Positions 1 through 6,299 of a stretch of 6,662 nucleotides of DNA are shown piece after piece. Every line of letters begins with the position of its first letter. Positions within the stretch are counted from its first letter, which is position 1. Source of the stretch: an uncultured Prevotellaceae bacterium (GTDB lineage Bacteria > Bacteroidota > Bacteroidia > Bacteroidales > Bacteroidaceae). Position numbers and translations under genes: made by a program. Location: assembly GCA_937892315.1 (NCBI GenBank), contig CALAVF010000089.1, positions 1 to 6,662 of the forward strand, written 5' to 3'. The notes below the pieces were generated by a model. The model searched no databases. It had not been told where the DNA came from and saw nothing but the letters and a program-made list of their open reading frames with translations.

Positions 1-522
1 CGACACACCCAGCCACACTTTGGGGTGGTAAAAATACAGACCTGTCCCGAGGTCAACCTTATTGCCTTTCTGCTGAGAAGATGGGAAAGCAGGGTCGCTG
101 TTATCCTCCAGTTCCATGCCACTCAAATCAATGCTCTCAGTCATCAGCCCCCCATGGAAACCTATCGCCAAACGACCTTTCTTGCCAATCTTCAGGTTGT
201 AAGCATACTGTACGCCCAACTCTGTTGTGCTAAAAATGCCAGCATTGTCATTCAGGAAACTCAAACCCACACCATGACGAGGGCTCAAGAAATACACGGG
301 CAAATCAGCCCCCACATACATGGTGGCAGGAGTATCGTCATACCCGCCCATCTGCATCGAATAGGTGGCGTTCACATTGAGCATCCCATCTGTTCCCGAC
401 ACGGCAGGATTATAAAACGACTTAAGGGCTGTGTAGTCGGAAAACTGCACATCCCATTGCGCCCTCAGAGCCGCACCAGCAGCCACAAAGAACGCCATTA
501 GCAGAAACAAACGTTTGTTCAT
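1..522 (-). CDS. PorP/SprF-family type IX secretion outer-membrane protein (3' end outside window)
   Basis: The frame reads open from the ATG at 522 to the window edge, giving 174 N-terminal residues of a protein whose family is usually around 300 residues, so roughly the C-terminal half is missing. Residues 1-21 are a Sec signal peptide (basic start, hydrophobic core, cut near LRA|Q). The family hallmark follows: an opening WDVQFSDY, then FYNPAVSG at 36-43, alternating beta-strand-like segments, and DLGTGLYFYHPKVWLGVS at the edge, matching the conserved D-G-G-Y-Y...G-S region. In this family the protein sits in the outer membrane and helps secrete or anchor T9SS cargo; in Flavobacterium SprF serves SprB. 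Bacteroidetes carry many paralogues, so I give no symbol. The gene has a long leader (about 230 bases from a candidate promoter at 767-760). The family call is firm; the cargo is unknown. Confidence 0.93.
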   Translation of the reverse strand, partial: MNKRLFLLMAFFVAAGAALRAQWDVQFSDYTALKSFYNPAVSGTDGMLNVNATYSMQMGGYDDTPATMYVGADLPVYFLSPRHGVGLSFLNDNAGIFSTTELGVQYAYNLKIGKKGRLAIGFHGGLMTESIDLSGMELEDNSDPAFPSSQQKGNKVDLGTGLYFYHPKVWLGVS

Positions 523-585
523 CACTATATAACAAACTCGATTTTCCTCTTTTTATTGTGCAATCAATCCATTTTTTTCACAGCA

Positions 586-731
586 TCTTGTTTTTCGGCT
601 CAACAAGAAAGGTGCAGGGGAACGATTTTCGTACCACTCTCACTCCCCATAGAAAAAACGTGAGAAAAGAGCCAAAAATTTGGGAGCACTACAGATTCAC
701 ATCTCGTGCCCCCACTAAAAACAGAGTTAGT
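586..731 (-). ncRNA. Candidate structured RNA (PorP leader, small RNA or structured repeat)
   Basis: Read as minus-strand RNA, several segments pair. ACUAA/UUAGU lies at 731-727 and 718-714. A 9-bp stem UGGGGGCAC/GUGCUCCCA (714-706 with 689-681, one G-U) encloses AGAU-GUGA-AUCU, a GNRA-type tetraloop cap; bases 678-674 are then UUUUU. UCUCAC (665-660) pairs with GUGAGA (643-638), and GGGGA (648-644) in that loop pairs with UCCCC (621-617), an H-type pseudoknot whose first loop is U-rich. UCUUGUU/AACAAGA (608-602 with 592-586) has a loop GAGCC (601-597) complementary to GGCUC (673-669). The first two stems share base 714, so they compete there. The pairings are read directly; that they form in vivo is inference. 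I match it to no known RNA family, and a dispersed intergenic repeat is an equal alternative. Confidence 0.4.
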
Positions 732-759
732 TTATAATAATAGGTACTTATGTTGTATG

Positions 760-767
760 CAAAGTTA
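760..767 (-). promoter_or_regulatory. Candidate -7 box for the PorP leader
   Basis: The minus strand reads TAACTTTG, an exact match to the Bacteroidetes -7 consensus TAnnTTTG, followed by CAT as at the toxin-antitoxin promoter in this window. No TTTG lies 19-21 bases upstream (the sequence there reads about TAAA), so the -33 element is weak or absent. Transcription would begin near 753, ahead of the structured segment and about 230 bases before the PorP-family start codon. Confidence 0.45.
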
Positions 768-903
768 ATACATTATTATGAAAAGATTTTACTTTTTACC
801 TATATTTTTCAAAAACGTATAAATAATTTGCAAATTGTTCCTTTTTCCGCCATTTTAAAGACTTTTTATCGTCCTTTTTGAGAGAAAAACTCATCCTTTC
901 TGG

Positions 904-1413
904 TTAGAAACCACCGCCGAAGCCACCATTGCCTCCGCCGCGAGGTCCACCGCCGAAACCACCTTGACCACCCTGCATTCCCTGACCACCATTACGCATG
1001 CCACCACGCTGGAGATAAATCTGGGCAGTCTGAACAGGCGTCAGAATTTCGAGGAACTTGGGCAAATATTCCTTATCCACTGCCACTTGAGCCTCCTGAC
1101 CAGCAAGTTGCTTCTGAATCAGTTCTGTTGCCTGAGCATCAGTCATCTTCTTAAAGTCAGGTCTTTCCTCCTCGGCATTCTCGCCTTTGGGGTGAAGTGC
1201 ATTCTGGCGTGCTGTCTGATAGTCGAGATAGAGCACCTTGAACACATTCGCCTTGTCATCATCCAACTTCATTTGCTTTGCCAGACGCTCTGCCTGACGA
1301 TTGTACAATTCTGTGGGGTCGATACGCTGACGTTGACCACCATTACCATTCTGAGCGACTGCGGCTACAGATACCAACACCATTGCAAGTGCTGCCAAAA
1401 TAAACTTCTTCAT
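904..1413 (-). CDS. Small periplasmic Spy/CpxP-like protein with glycine-rich tail
   Basis: A 169-residue exported protein. Residues 1-20 are a clear signal peptide (MKK, hydrophobic core, cut at AVA|Q). Residues about 31-135 are charged and predicted helical (ELYNRQAERLAKQMKL, then DFKKMTDAQATELIQKQL), ending in LTPVQTAQIYLQ at 124-135. This resembles the LTxxQ element of Spy/CpxP-type periplasmic chaperones and the DUF4890-like proteins common in Bacteroidetes. Residues 136-169 are almost only Gly with Asn, Gln, Arg, Met and Phe, in repeats such as GGFGGG, encoded by repeated GGTGG-TTCGGCGG-like units. The gene appears to stand alone: a terminator-like hairpin lies upstream at 1567-1535 and no gene follows closely. 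I see no clear TAnnTTTG promoter in 1414-1534. Export is firm; the chaperone or stress role is inferred from weak motif likeness, and the tail's purpose is unknown. Confidence 0.85.
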   Translation of the reverse strand: MKKFILAALAMVLVSVAAVAQNGNGGQRQRIDPTELYNRQAERLAKQMKLDDDKANVFKVLYLDYQTARQNALHPKGENAEEERPDFKKMTDAQATELIQKQLAGQEAQVAVDKEYLPKFLEILTPVQTAQIYLQRGGMRNGGQGMQGGQGGFGGGPRGGGNGGFGGGF

Positions 1414-1534
1414 AATCTTACTTTTTTAATAATGAATATAATAGGTTAATAATCTTGTTGGTTTACGCTTCATAAGACGAACGGAAAAACGAAAGGTTTA
1501 ATCGCTTCAACAAAAAAATGACAATCTGCCCATC

Positions 1535-1567
1535 AAAAAGGGACGCATCATTTTACTGACACGCCCC
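1535..1567 (-). terminator. Rho-independent terminator after the metalloprotease gene
   Basis: In minus-strand RNA, GGGGCGUGUC (1567-1558) pairs with GAUGCGUCCC (1549-1540) as a 10-bp stem with three G-U wobbles and an 8-base loop, followed at once by UUUUU (1539-1535). It begins 41 bases past the metalloprotease stop and would separate that transcript from the Spy-like gene. A smaller CGGAG/CTCCG hairpin lies just upstream, between the stop codon and this stem, without a U-tract. Confidence 0.62.
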
Positions 1568-1608
1568 ATTAAAAGTCTTTGACAACGGAGAAAAGGCTCC
1601 GCGTTTCA

Positions 1609-3720
1609 TCACACGATATTCAGATGTACCTCCATCGTAGCACGGTACTGCTTTCCGTCTGTATGGGTGTAGATAATCGCTTGTCGAATGACGTAAGTAT
1701 TGCCTTTCTTCAATCTGCCAGGATACTGCCCCACATAACATCCGTACTTGTCAGGATACAATTCGGCAAAGATGGCTGCCGTAGAGGTATATCCCACCAC
1801 ATTGCCTGCCGTTGTGAACCAATGCCCGTAGCAGGTCGCACTGGAAGTCGAGGTCGTTGTACCATAAGTGTCCTTGCCATTGGTGCCCACTCCCACAAAA
1901 TCAAGCGTGCCCTTCACACCCTTGCTGCCCGACTTACACTTCAATGCTTGCATCTGCTCTGTGCTGACACCCAATGCCTGACTGATAGCATCCATGTCAT
2001 ACTGCACGCGCACACTGCTATAACTGCTCGAACTATAGGCGAGCGTGGCATTGATCACCACTGTGGTATCTTTACGTTCGTAGTCTTCAGGATATTCGCC
2101 ATAGGTGCGATTGGCTCCGTATGGGTCTGTGCCTTCAAACTTCACGGCGTATGGCCATTGCTCATCATTGCTCGTGTCGTCATCCCAAGCATGTCGCCAA
2201 TAGGCCGTCGGGGCACCCATGACCACCAGCCACAAATGGGTGCAGTTTTCTGGCACGGTGATGCTCACCTCCCCCTGTGCGTCACGCCCCATTTCTCCAT
2301 AGGTGCGAGTGCCGTCGCTGGAGTAAGCCACCAATCCATAGCGCCATCCTGCACGAAGTTTATTGATGATTCTGTAGCCCGAAGCACCCACGATGCCTCT
2401 GAATTGCACTTTCACCACCGTGCCAGCGGCAGGCACTTTGAGCGGGTTTGCATTATAGCCATAGTTCTCAGGACAGAACTGTGGGTCAACGACCCACCAC
2501 GAAGCATCATTGTCCAGAAAGTTCTCCAAGATGCTCTCGGTTGGGGTTTGCAGCCTCTGTTGCTCCGAACCTATCAAGCCCTGTCCATACATCTGCCAAC
2601 GGTCGATATCCATGCTGGCGATGTGGGCATAGCCTTGATACTGCTCATCGGCAAAAGTTTCTTCGTCCAATCCGAAGATACGCATATATGCCTCAATGGG
2701 GTCTTCGGGCTTGGTCGCCTCTCGCCACACACGAGCCACCGTGTTAAGCCCGTGTTGCTGACACCACCAGTCCTGATAGTAGCAGTTATTATAACGGGCA
2801 TTCTCGCTCAGAATGTTCATGTGGTGCATCTTCTGGTTGTTTGTCCAGTTTTCCACAAACTGCTGTGCCGGATACACCTTATGAGCCTGCCAGTTGGCAC
2901 AGTCTTCCCACCATTCGTTACCACCAGAGGCATTGCTGCCGAAGCCATAGTTGAGTCCGTGGGTATTGCCGAGGTCAGCACTGACCAGATACTGGAACGT
3001 ATGTCCAATCTCATGAGCCACCGTGACATTGCTGCTTGCTGCCCAAGGGTTGCAATGGAACATTCCGGTCTTGTATTCTTTTGCGGTCTTCGATGTGCCG
3101 GAACCTGCTTCCCACACCTGACCCCCGACACCACTTCCGTCGGCTCGCCAGTCAGATTGGTTGACGATGAACATCTCAATCTTCACATTGTCCGTCGTAG
3201 AACTGCCTGGCGTGATGAACCCCAAATCTTCCACATAGACTTTCCAGATTTTCTCCGCATCGGCAAGCAGGGTGTTCACATTACACACAGAACTGGAAGC
3301 ACCACCCGTAATGTTGCCGTTGCTCTGCTTCTTCAGCCCTTTACCCCAGAACACCACAAAATGCTCGCTCTCCGCACTACGCTGAAAGCAGTAGGTGGAG
3401 TTCTCGTTGGTGAAATCGTTGCTCGAATAAGTGCTGGGCTTGACCAGATAGCGTTCGATGTCATCAAGACGATACACGCCATTGGTACGGTAAGACTTTG
3501 TCATGCCCGTCACACGCCCTGTCGAGGTCAAGAGTTTGTAGCGTTTGAGTGCCGTCTTCGTAAACTCAATCGAATCGACATCCGTCAAGTCGATGATTTC
3601 GTTTTTCATGAAGCGGTCGTCAAACTGGAACCACAGCGTGTCGGGCTTATTCTGGGCATTCAGACAGGTGAACGCTCCCCAAAGCAACAGCAGGGTTGCC
3701 ATCAAATGCTTCTTTCTCAT
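1609..3720 (-). CDS. Secreted zinc-metalloprotease-like protein (DUF6055-like core, DUF4859-like C-terminus)
   Basis: A 703-residue exported protein. Residues 1-22 form a signal peptide (MRKK, LLLLW core, cut near LNA|Q). Residues about 35-60 hold a DVDSIEF motif common near the start of Bacteroidetes surface proteins. The region about 115-400 resembles DUF6055: EHFVVFWG at 119-126 and the zinc motif HEIGHTFQY with H236, E237 and H240. A third metal ligand could be E269 or E272 in NEWWEDCANW, as in gluzincins; this is inference. Residues about 553-703 resemble DUF4859 (DMDAISQALGV, GHWF, YVGQYPGRLKKGNTYVI). No T9SS sorting tail ends the protein and there is no good lipobox, so its final location is uncertain. 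It starts 14 bases after the small T9SS-tailed gene and is probably co-transcribed with it; a terminator follows. Peptidase activity is likely from the motif; the substrate is unknown. Domain names come from memory of the families. Confidence 0.9.
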   Translation of the reverse strand: MRKKHLMATLLLLWGAFTCLNAQNKPDTLWFQFDDRFMKNEIIDLTDVDSIEFTKTALKRYKLLTSTGRVTGMTKSYRTNGVYRLDDIERYLVKPSTYSSNDFTNENSTYCFQRSAESEHFVVFWGKGLKKQSNGNITGGASSSVCNVNTLLADAEKIWKVYVEDLGFITPGSSTTDNVKIEMFIVNQSDWRADGSGVGGQVWEAGSGTSKTAKEYKTGMFHCNPWAASSNVTVAHEIGHTFQYLVSADLGNTHGLNYGFGSNASGGNEWWEDCANWQAHKVYPAQQFVENWTNNQKMHHMNILSENARYNNCYYQDWWCQQHGLNTVARVWREATKPEDPIEAYMRIFGLDEETFADEQYQGYAHIASMDIDRWQMYGQGLIGSEQQRLQTPTESILENFLDNDASWWVVDPQFCPENYGYNANPLKVPAAGTVVKVQFRGIVGASGYRIINKLRAGWRYGLVAYSSDGTRTYGEMGRDAQGEVSITVPENCTHLWLVVMGAPTAYWRHAWDDDTSNDEQWPYAVKFEGTDPYGANRTYGEYPEDYERKDTTVVINATLAYSSSSYSSVRVQYDMDAISQALGVSTEQMQALKCKSGSKGVKGTLDFVGVGTNGKDTYGTTTSTSSATCYGHWFTTAGNVVGYTSTAAIFAELYPDKYGCYVGQYPGRLKKGNTYVIRQAIIYTHTDGKQYRATMEVHLNIV

Positions 3721-3734
3721 ACTTTCTCTTTTCG

Positions 3735-4190
3735 TTATTTCTTCAATACTTTCATCGAAGAGTTGCCTACCCGAACAACATACGCACCTTTAGCCAGTCC
3801 GTTCAAATCCACGGTGATGACATCGTCCGACTTCTGCACCTCGGCTTTCACCTCAACACCACCTACCGTATAGACTTTCACCGCCTTTGCCGAAGCCGCA
3901 TCCATCACCAACGTGTTGGCGCTGTAGCGAACCTGCTGATTTGCCAGCACATCTTCGATGCCATTGGGGTCATCTTCGTTCGACACATAAAAGTTCTTGA
4001 TGTCCGAGATGGTGTACTCGTCGGCATCCACCGTCACCTTCCCGTCCACAAAACGCAGCACAGGATTGGTGTCGCCACCCAACAAGTAATACACCTTGGT
4101 GCCATCAGCGAGCGTAAACACCACACTCTTTGCCATTGCCCCCATTGTTGTCAGGAGCATGAAACAGAATAACAAAGTAAGTTTTTTCAT
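3735..4190 (-). CDS. Small exported protein with T9SS type A-like C-terminal sorting region
   Basis: A 151-residue protein. Residues 1-20 form a signal peptide (MKKLTLLFCF..., cut near AMA|K). Residues 21-78 carry a pattern frequent in Bacteroidales surface proteins: VVFTLADGTKVYYLL, then a short strand region and ISDIKNFYV. From about residue 82 to the end the layout matches a T9SS type A sorting domain: VKVYTVGGVEVKA, a strand ITVDL, then GLAKGAYVVRVGNSSMKVLKK with the typical L..G.Y.V.V......K..K finish. Such tails direct cargo through the type IX system to the surface or medium. With only about 60 residues between signal and tail, this may be a minimal cargo or a domain module of the following metalloprotease, whose start lies 14 bases on and which itself lacks such a tail. 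The 41-base gap upstream has no clear promoter. Confidence 0.85.
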   Translation of the reverse strand: MKKLTLLFCFMLLTTMGAMAKSVVFTLADGTKVYYLLGGDTNPVLRFVDGKVTVDADEYTISDIKNFYVSNEDDPNGIEDVLANQQVRYSANTLVMDAASAKAVKVYTVGGVEVKAEVQKSDDVITVDLNGLAKGAYVVRVGNSSMKVLKK

Positions 4191-4212
4191 TGTCTTTTAG
4201 GTTTTTGAGTTG

Positions 4213-4228
4213 ATTTTTCACTCTTCAT
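4213..4228. repeat. Degenerate TTTTTCACTTTTCAT-type repeat, left copy
   Basis: ATTTTTCACTCTTCAT differs by one base from ATTTTTCACTTTTCAT at 4434-4449. It continues into TCTTCATTTC and overlaps the sequence just past the stop of the small membrane protein gene. See the right-hand block. Confidence 0.55.
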
Positions 4229-4231
4229 TCT

Positions 4232-4387
4232 TCATTTCCTAAACATACTTCTAACATTAAATCCATACCAGATGAGTGCCAGCAGGAAGACCGCCATCAT
4301 GGCGATGGACATGCCATCGTGCAGCACCGTATATAGCCAAACGCTCGCTCCAAAGCCAATGGCGATGAAGACGAGCGAAAGTATCAT
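4232..4387 (-). CDS. Small two-helix membrane protein, hypothetical
   Basis: From the ATG at 4387 to the TGA at 4232-4234 the frame encodes 51 residues; a GTG at 4411 would add eight (VENLKKIF), and an in-frame TGA lies two codons before that GTG. The protein starts MILSLVFIAIGFGASVWLYT (helix 1, residues about 2-20), has a short polar turn LHDGMS, then IAMMAVFLLALIWYGF (helix 2, about 27-43) and a basic end VRSMFRK, suggesting a hairpin with both ends in the cytoplasm. G+C and codon choice resemble the neighbouring genes rather than the AT-rich spacers. It lies 79 bases (ATG) or 55 bases (GTG) after the cysS stop and may share its transcript. I do not recognise a family; function unknown. 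Confidence 0.6.
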   Translation of the reverse strand: MILSLVFIAIGFGASVWLYTVLHDGMSIAMMAVFLLALIWYGFNVRSMFRK

Positions 4388-4410
4388 AAAGATTTTCTTG
4401 AGATTTTCCA

Positions 4411-4470
4411 CTTTTCACTTATTGCGGCAGCAAATTTTTCACTTTTCATTTTTCACTTTTACCTCTTCAT
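4411..4470. repeat. Degenerate GTGAAAA/ATGAAAA repeat block with small hairpin
   Basis: On the plus strand the block holds CTTTTCACTT (4411-4420), ATTTTTCACTTTTCAT (4434-4449) and ATTTTTCACTTTTA (4448-4461), then CTCTTCAT running into the cysS stop codon. Between the first two is TTGC-GGCA-GCAA (4422-4433), a 4-bp inverted repeat. On the minus strand it reads as repeated GTGAAAA and ATGAAAA units. My impression is that such strings recur between genes in Prevotella-like genomes, but I cannot check that here. Confidence 0.55.
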
Positions 4471-5969
4471 TTGTTCAGTTTCCAAGTGAAACCATCCTTC
4501 GTGTCCTTCACTTCAAAGCCCAAAGCAGCCAAGTTGTCGCGAATCATGTCGCTCGTTGCCCAGTCCTTGTTGGCTTTGGCTTTGGCACGCTGTTCGAGCA
4601 GCATATCCACCACCTTGCCGAAGGCTTCCTCGCGGGCATCGCCGGCACCGGCGTTGGAAGCGGAGGCACTGCCTGCCCTGAGACCCAGAAGGTCGAAGAT
4701 GAAGAGTTGGAACATCGCCTTCAATGCCTCCAGCGCCTCTGCCGTGATGGTTTCCTTCTTGTCAACGATGGAGTTGATGAGTTTGGATGCATCGAAGAGG
4801 GTCGAGATGACGATGGGGGTGTTGAAGTCGTCATACATGGCATCGTAGCAGCGTTGCCTGAGGGCATCGACAGCATCGACACCCACCGAGCCTTGGTCTG
4901 ATGGCTGGAGCGTTTGGAGGGCTTTCCATGCGTTGAGCAGACGCTCCAGACCTTTTTCGGCAGCCTGAAGGGCATCGTTGCTGAAATCCACCGTCGAGCG
5001 GTAGTGTGCCTGCAGGATGAAGAAACGGATGGTCATGGGCGAGTAGGCACGGTCGAGTTTCGGATGGTCGCCGCTGAAGAACTGCGGCAGGGTGATGAAA
5101 TTGCCAAGCGACTTGCCCATCTTCTGCCCCTCGATGGTAATCATGTTGTTGTGAATCCAATAGGTCACCATCTGGTCACCCTGACTTGCCACCGCCTGAG
5201 CAATCTCGCACTCATGGTGAGGGAAAATCAGATCCATGCCACCGCCGTGAATGTCAAAATGGCTGCCCAGATACTTCCTGCCCATTGCCGTACACTCGCA
5301 GTGCCAGCCAGGGAATCCGTCGCTCCAAGGCGAAGGCCACCGCATGATGTGCTCCGGCTGTGCAGCCTTCCACAGGGCAAAGTCAGCCTGATTCCTCTTC
5401 TCGCCCACACCCGCCAAGTCGCGGCTCACATCCTTCACATTCTCCAAATTCCTGCCCGACAAGATGCCATACTTGTGGTCTTTGTTGTACTTCTCCACAT
5501 CAAAATAGACAGAGCCATTGCTCTCGTAGGCATAGCCATTGTCGAGAATCTGCCGCACCAGTTGCTGCTGCTCGATGATGTGCCCCGTGGCATGAGGCTC
5601 GATGCTCGGAGGCAGACAGCCCAGCGCATCCATCGCCTCGTGGAAGCGGTTCGTGTAATACTGAGCCACCTCCATCGGCTCCAACTGCTCCAGCCGAGCC
5701 CTCTTCGCAATCTTGTCCTCCCCCTCGTCAGCATCGTGCTCCAAGTGACCTACGTCGGTGATGTTCCTGACGTAGCGCACCTTGTAGCCCAGGTGCTGCA
5801 GGTAGCGGAAAAGTATGTCGAAAGTGATTGCCGGACGCGCGTGTCCCAGATGTGCATCACCGTACACAGTAGGACCGCACACGTACATGCCTACGTGTCC
5901 CGGGTTAATAGGTTTGAACGCCTCCTTCTGCCTTGTCAGCGTATTGTATATAAGTAATGTCTGTTCCAT
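4467..5969 (-). CDS. cysS: Cysteinyl-tRNA synthetase
   Basis: A complete 500-residue class I aminoacyl-tRNA synthetase that charges tRNA-Cys with cysteine using ATP in the cytoplasm; normally essential. The sequence shows [19 protein letters not shown] with C31 and the HIGH-type motif HLGH at 40-43, GWHCECTAM with C226, FPHHECE with H251 and E255 (C31, C226, H251 and E255 match the catalytic zinc ligands of the E. coli enzyme), and KMGKS at 283-287, here G instead of the usual S in KMSKS. The C-terminal helical and anticodon-binding part ends [14 protein letters not shown]...[17 protein letters not shown], typical of Bacteroidetes. A low-complexity Ala/Ser/Gly stretch lies at 432-445. The ATG at 5969 is the expected family start; no Shine-Dalgarno sequence precedes it. 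Oddly, a toxin gene ends 6 bases upstream and I see no strong separate promoter, so transcription may come partly from the toxin-antitoxin promoter. Confidence 0.99.
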   Translation of the reverse strand: MEQTLLIYNTLTRQKEAFKPINPGHVGMYVCGPTVYGDAHLGHARPAITFDILFRYLQHLGYKVRYVRNITDVGHLEHDADEGEDKIAKRARLEQLEPMEVAQYYTNRFHEAMDALGCLPPSIEPHATGHIIEQQQLVRQILDNGYAYESNGSVYFDVEKYNKDHKYGILSGRNLENVKDVSRDLAGVGEKRNQADFALWKAAQPEHIMRWPSPWSDGFPGWHCECTAMGRKYLGSHFDIHGGGMDLIFPHHECEIAQAVASQGDQMVTYWIHNNMITIEGQKMGKSLGNFITLPQFFSGDHPKLDRAYSPMTIRFFILQAHYRSTVDFSNDALQAAEKGLERLLNAWKALQTLQPSDQGSVGVDAVDALRQRCYDAMYDDFNTPIVISTLFDASKLINSIVDKKETITAEALEALKAMFQLFIFDLLGLRAGSASASNAGAGDAREEAFGKVVDMLLEQRAKAKANKDWATSDMIRDNLAALGFEVKDTKDGFTWKLNK

Positions 5970-5975
5970 CTTTGT

Positions 5976-6299
5976 CTATTGTGTTGTTAAATATATTGAC
6001 ATTTGTCTTGGGTCTCTTCGCGTGTCCCAAATCGTAATAATGTATATATGTTCGTTTTCTATACGATATACAATTTTAAAATATGGTTTAACTAAAATAT
6101 ATCTATATTCATACTTCAATCCATATAGACTATGCTCTATAGAACCCATTAGTGGATTTTGTTGCAGTAATCCACACTTATAAATTGCATTTTCCTTAAA
6201 TTGTTTTATTGTTCCTTTGGAATATACACTCCCAACACACAATGTAAGAGACCTAAGAGCTTTGTAATATTGATTTGTCCAAATCAATCTTTTAGCCAT
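5976..6299 (-). CDS. RelE/ParE-superfamily type II toxin
   Basis: A 107-residue small basic protein. It begins KRLIWTNQYYKAL, has the central QQNPLMG (47-52) with LYGLKYEYRYILV, and ends with the beta-strand pair KIVYRIENEHIYIITIWDTRRDP (75-97). The Y.Y.I...V.Y.I....I.I..I.D.R.DP layout is the hallmark of the ParE/RelE toxin fold. Members poison gyrase (ParE) or cut ribosome-bound mRNA (RelE); I cannot tell which applies. The ATG at 6299 is chosen because a strong AGGAGG (6312-6307) sits 7 bases before it; an upstream in-frame ATG at 6347 would only add 16 residues inside the antitoxin gene. It overlaps the antitoxin by 16 bases, indicating translational coupling. G+C is about 30% by hand count over 6001-6300, far below cysS, which suggests transfer. 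It ends 6 bases before cysS. Confidence 0.9.
   Translation of the reverse strand: MAKRLIWTNQYYKALRSLTLCVGSVYSKGTIKQFKENAIYKCGLLQQNPLMGSIEHSLYGLKYEYRYILVKPYFKIVYRIENEHIYIITIWDTRRDPRQMSIYLTTQ

Larger units (their letters stand above)
523..903. other. Gene-free region between Spy-like gene and PorP-family gene
   Basis: No convincing coding frame on either strand. On the minus strand it holds a promoter-like -7 box (767-760) and a dense set of complementary segments (731-586), listed separately. Bases 768-903 are very AT-rich and contain a perfect 12-base palindrome, AATTTGCAAATT, at 825-836. I see no convincing Rho-independent terminator directly after the Spy-like gene; the only candidate is a weak TGAG/CTCA hairpin near 882-896. 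Confidence 0.6.

Noticed and set aside
25..501. Plus-strand frame opposite the PorP-family gene
   Set aside because: The minus-strand reading has a signal peptide and family motifs; this one has neither.
603..653. A short minus-strand frame (ATG near 650) within the structured spacer
   Set aside because: Only about 16 codons, no conserved feature, and the segment is better explained by base-pairing.
880..903. Terminator directly after the Spy-like gene
   Set aside because: The only hairpin is a 4-bp TGAG/CTCA stem with an A/U-rich loop, too weak to call.
964..1449. Plus-strand frame opposite the Spy-like gene
   Set aside because: Leucine/Cys-rich shadow frame without motifs; the opposite strand encodes a clear exported protein.
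1579..3873. A 764-residue open frame on the plus strand
   Set aside because: It is antisense to the metalloprotease gene and the end of the small T9SS-tailed gene, has no signal, motif or sensible composition, and is rich in His, Cys and Ile as expected of a shadow of GC-rich coding sequence.
4914..5957. A 347-residue plus-strand frame opposite cysS
   Set aside because: Antisense shadow of a well-identified synthetase gene; no recognisable domain.
5986..5993. TATATTTA as a private cysS promoter
   Set aside because: It departs from TAnnTTTG at the last base and has no TTTG at the right distance; kept only as a weak possibility.
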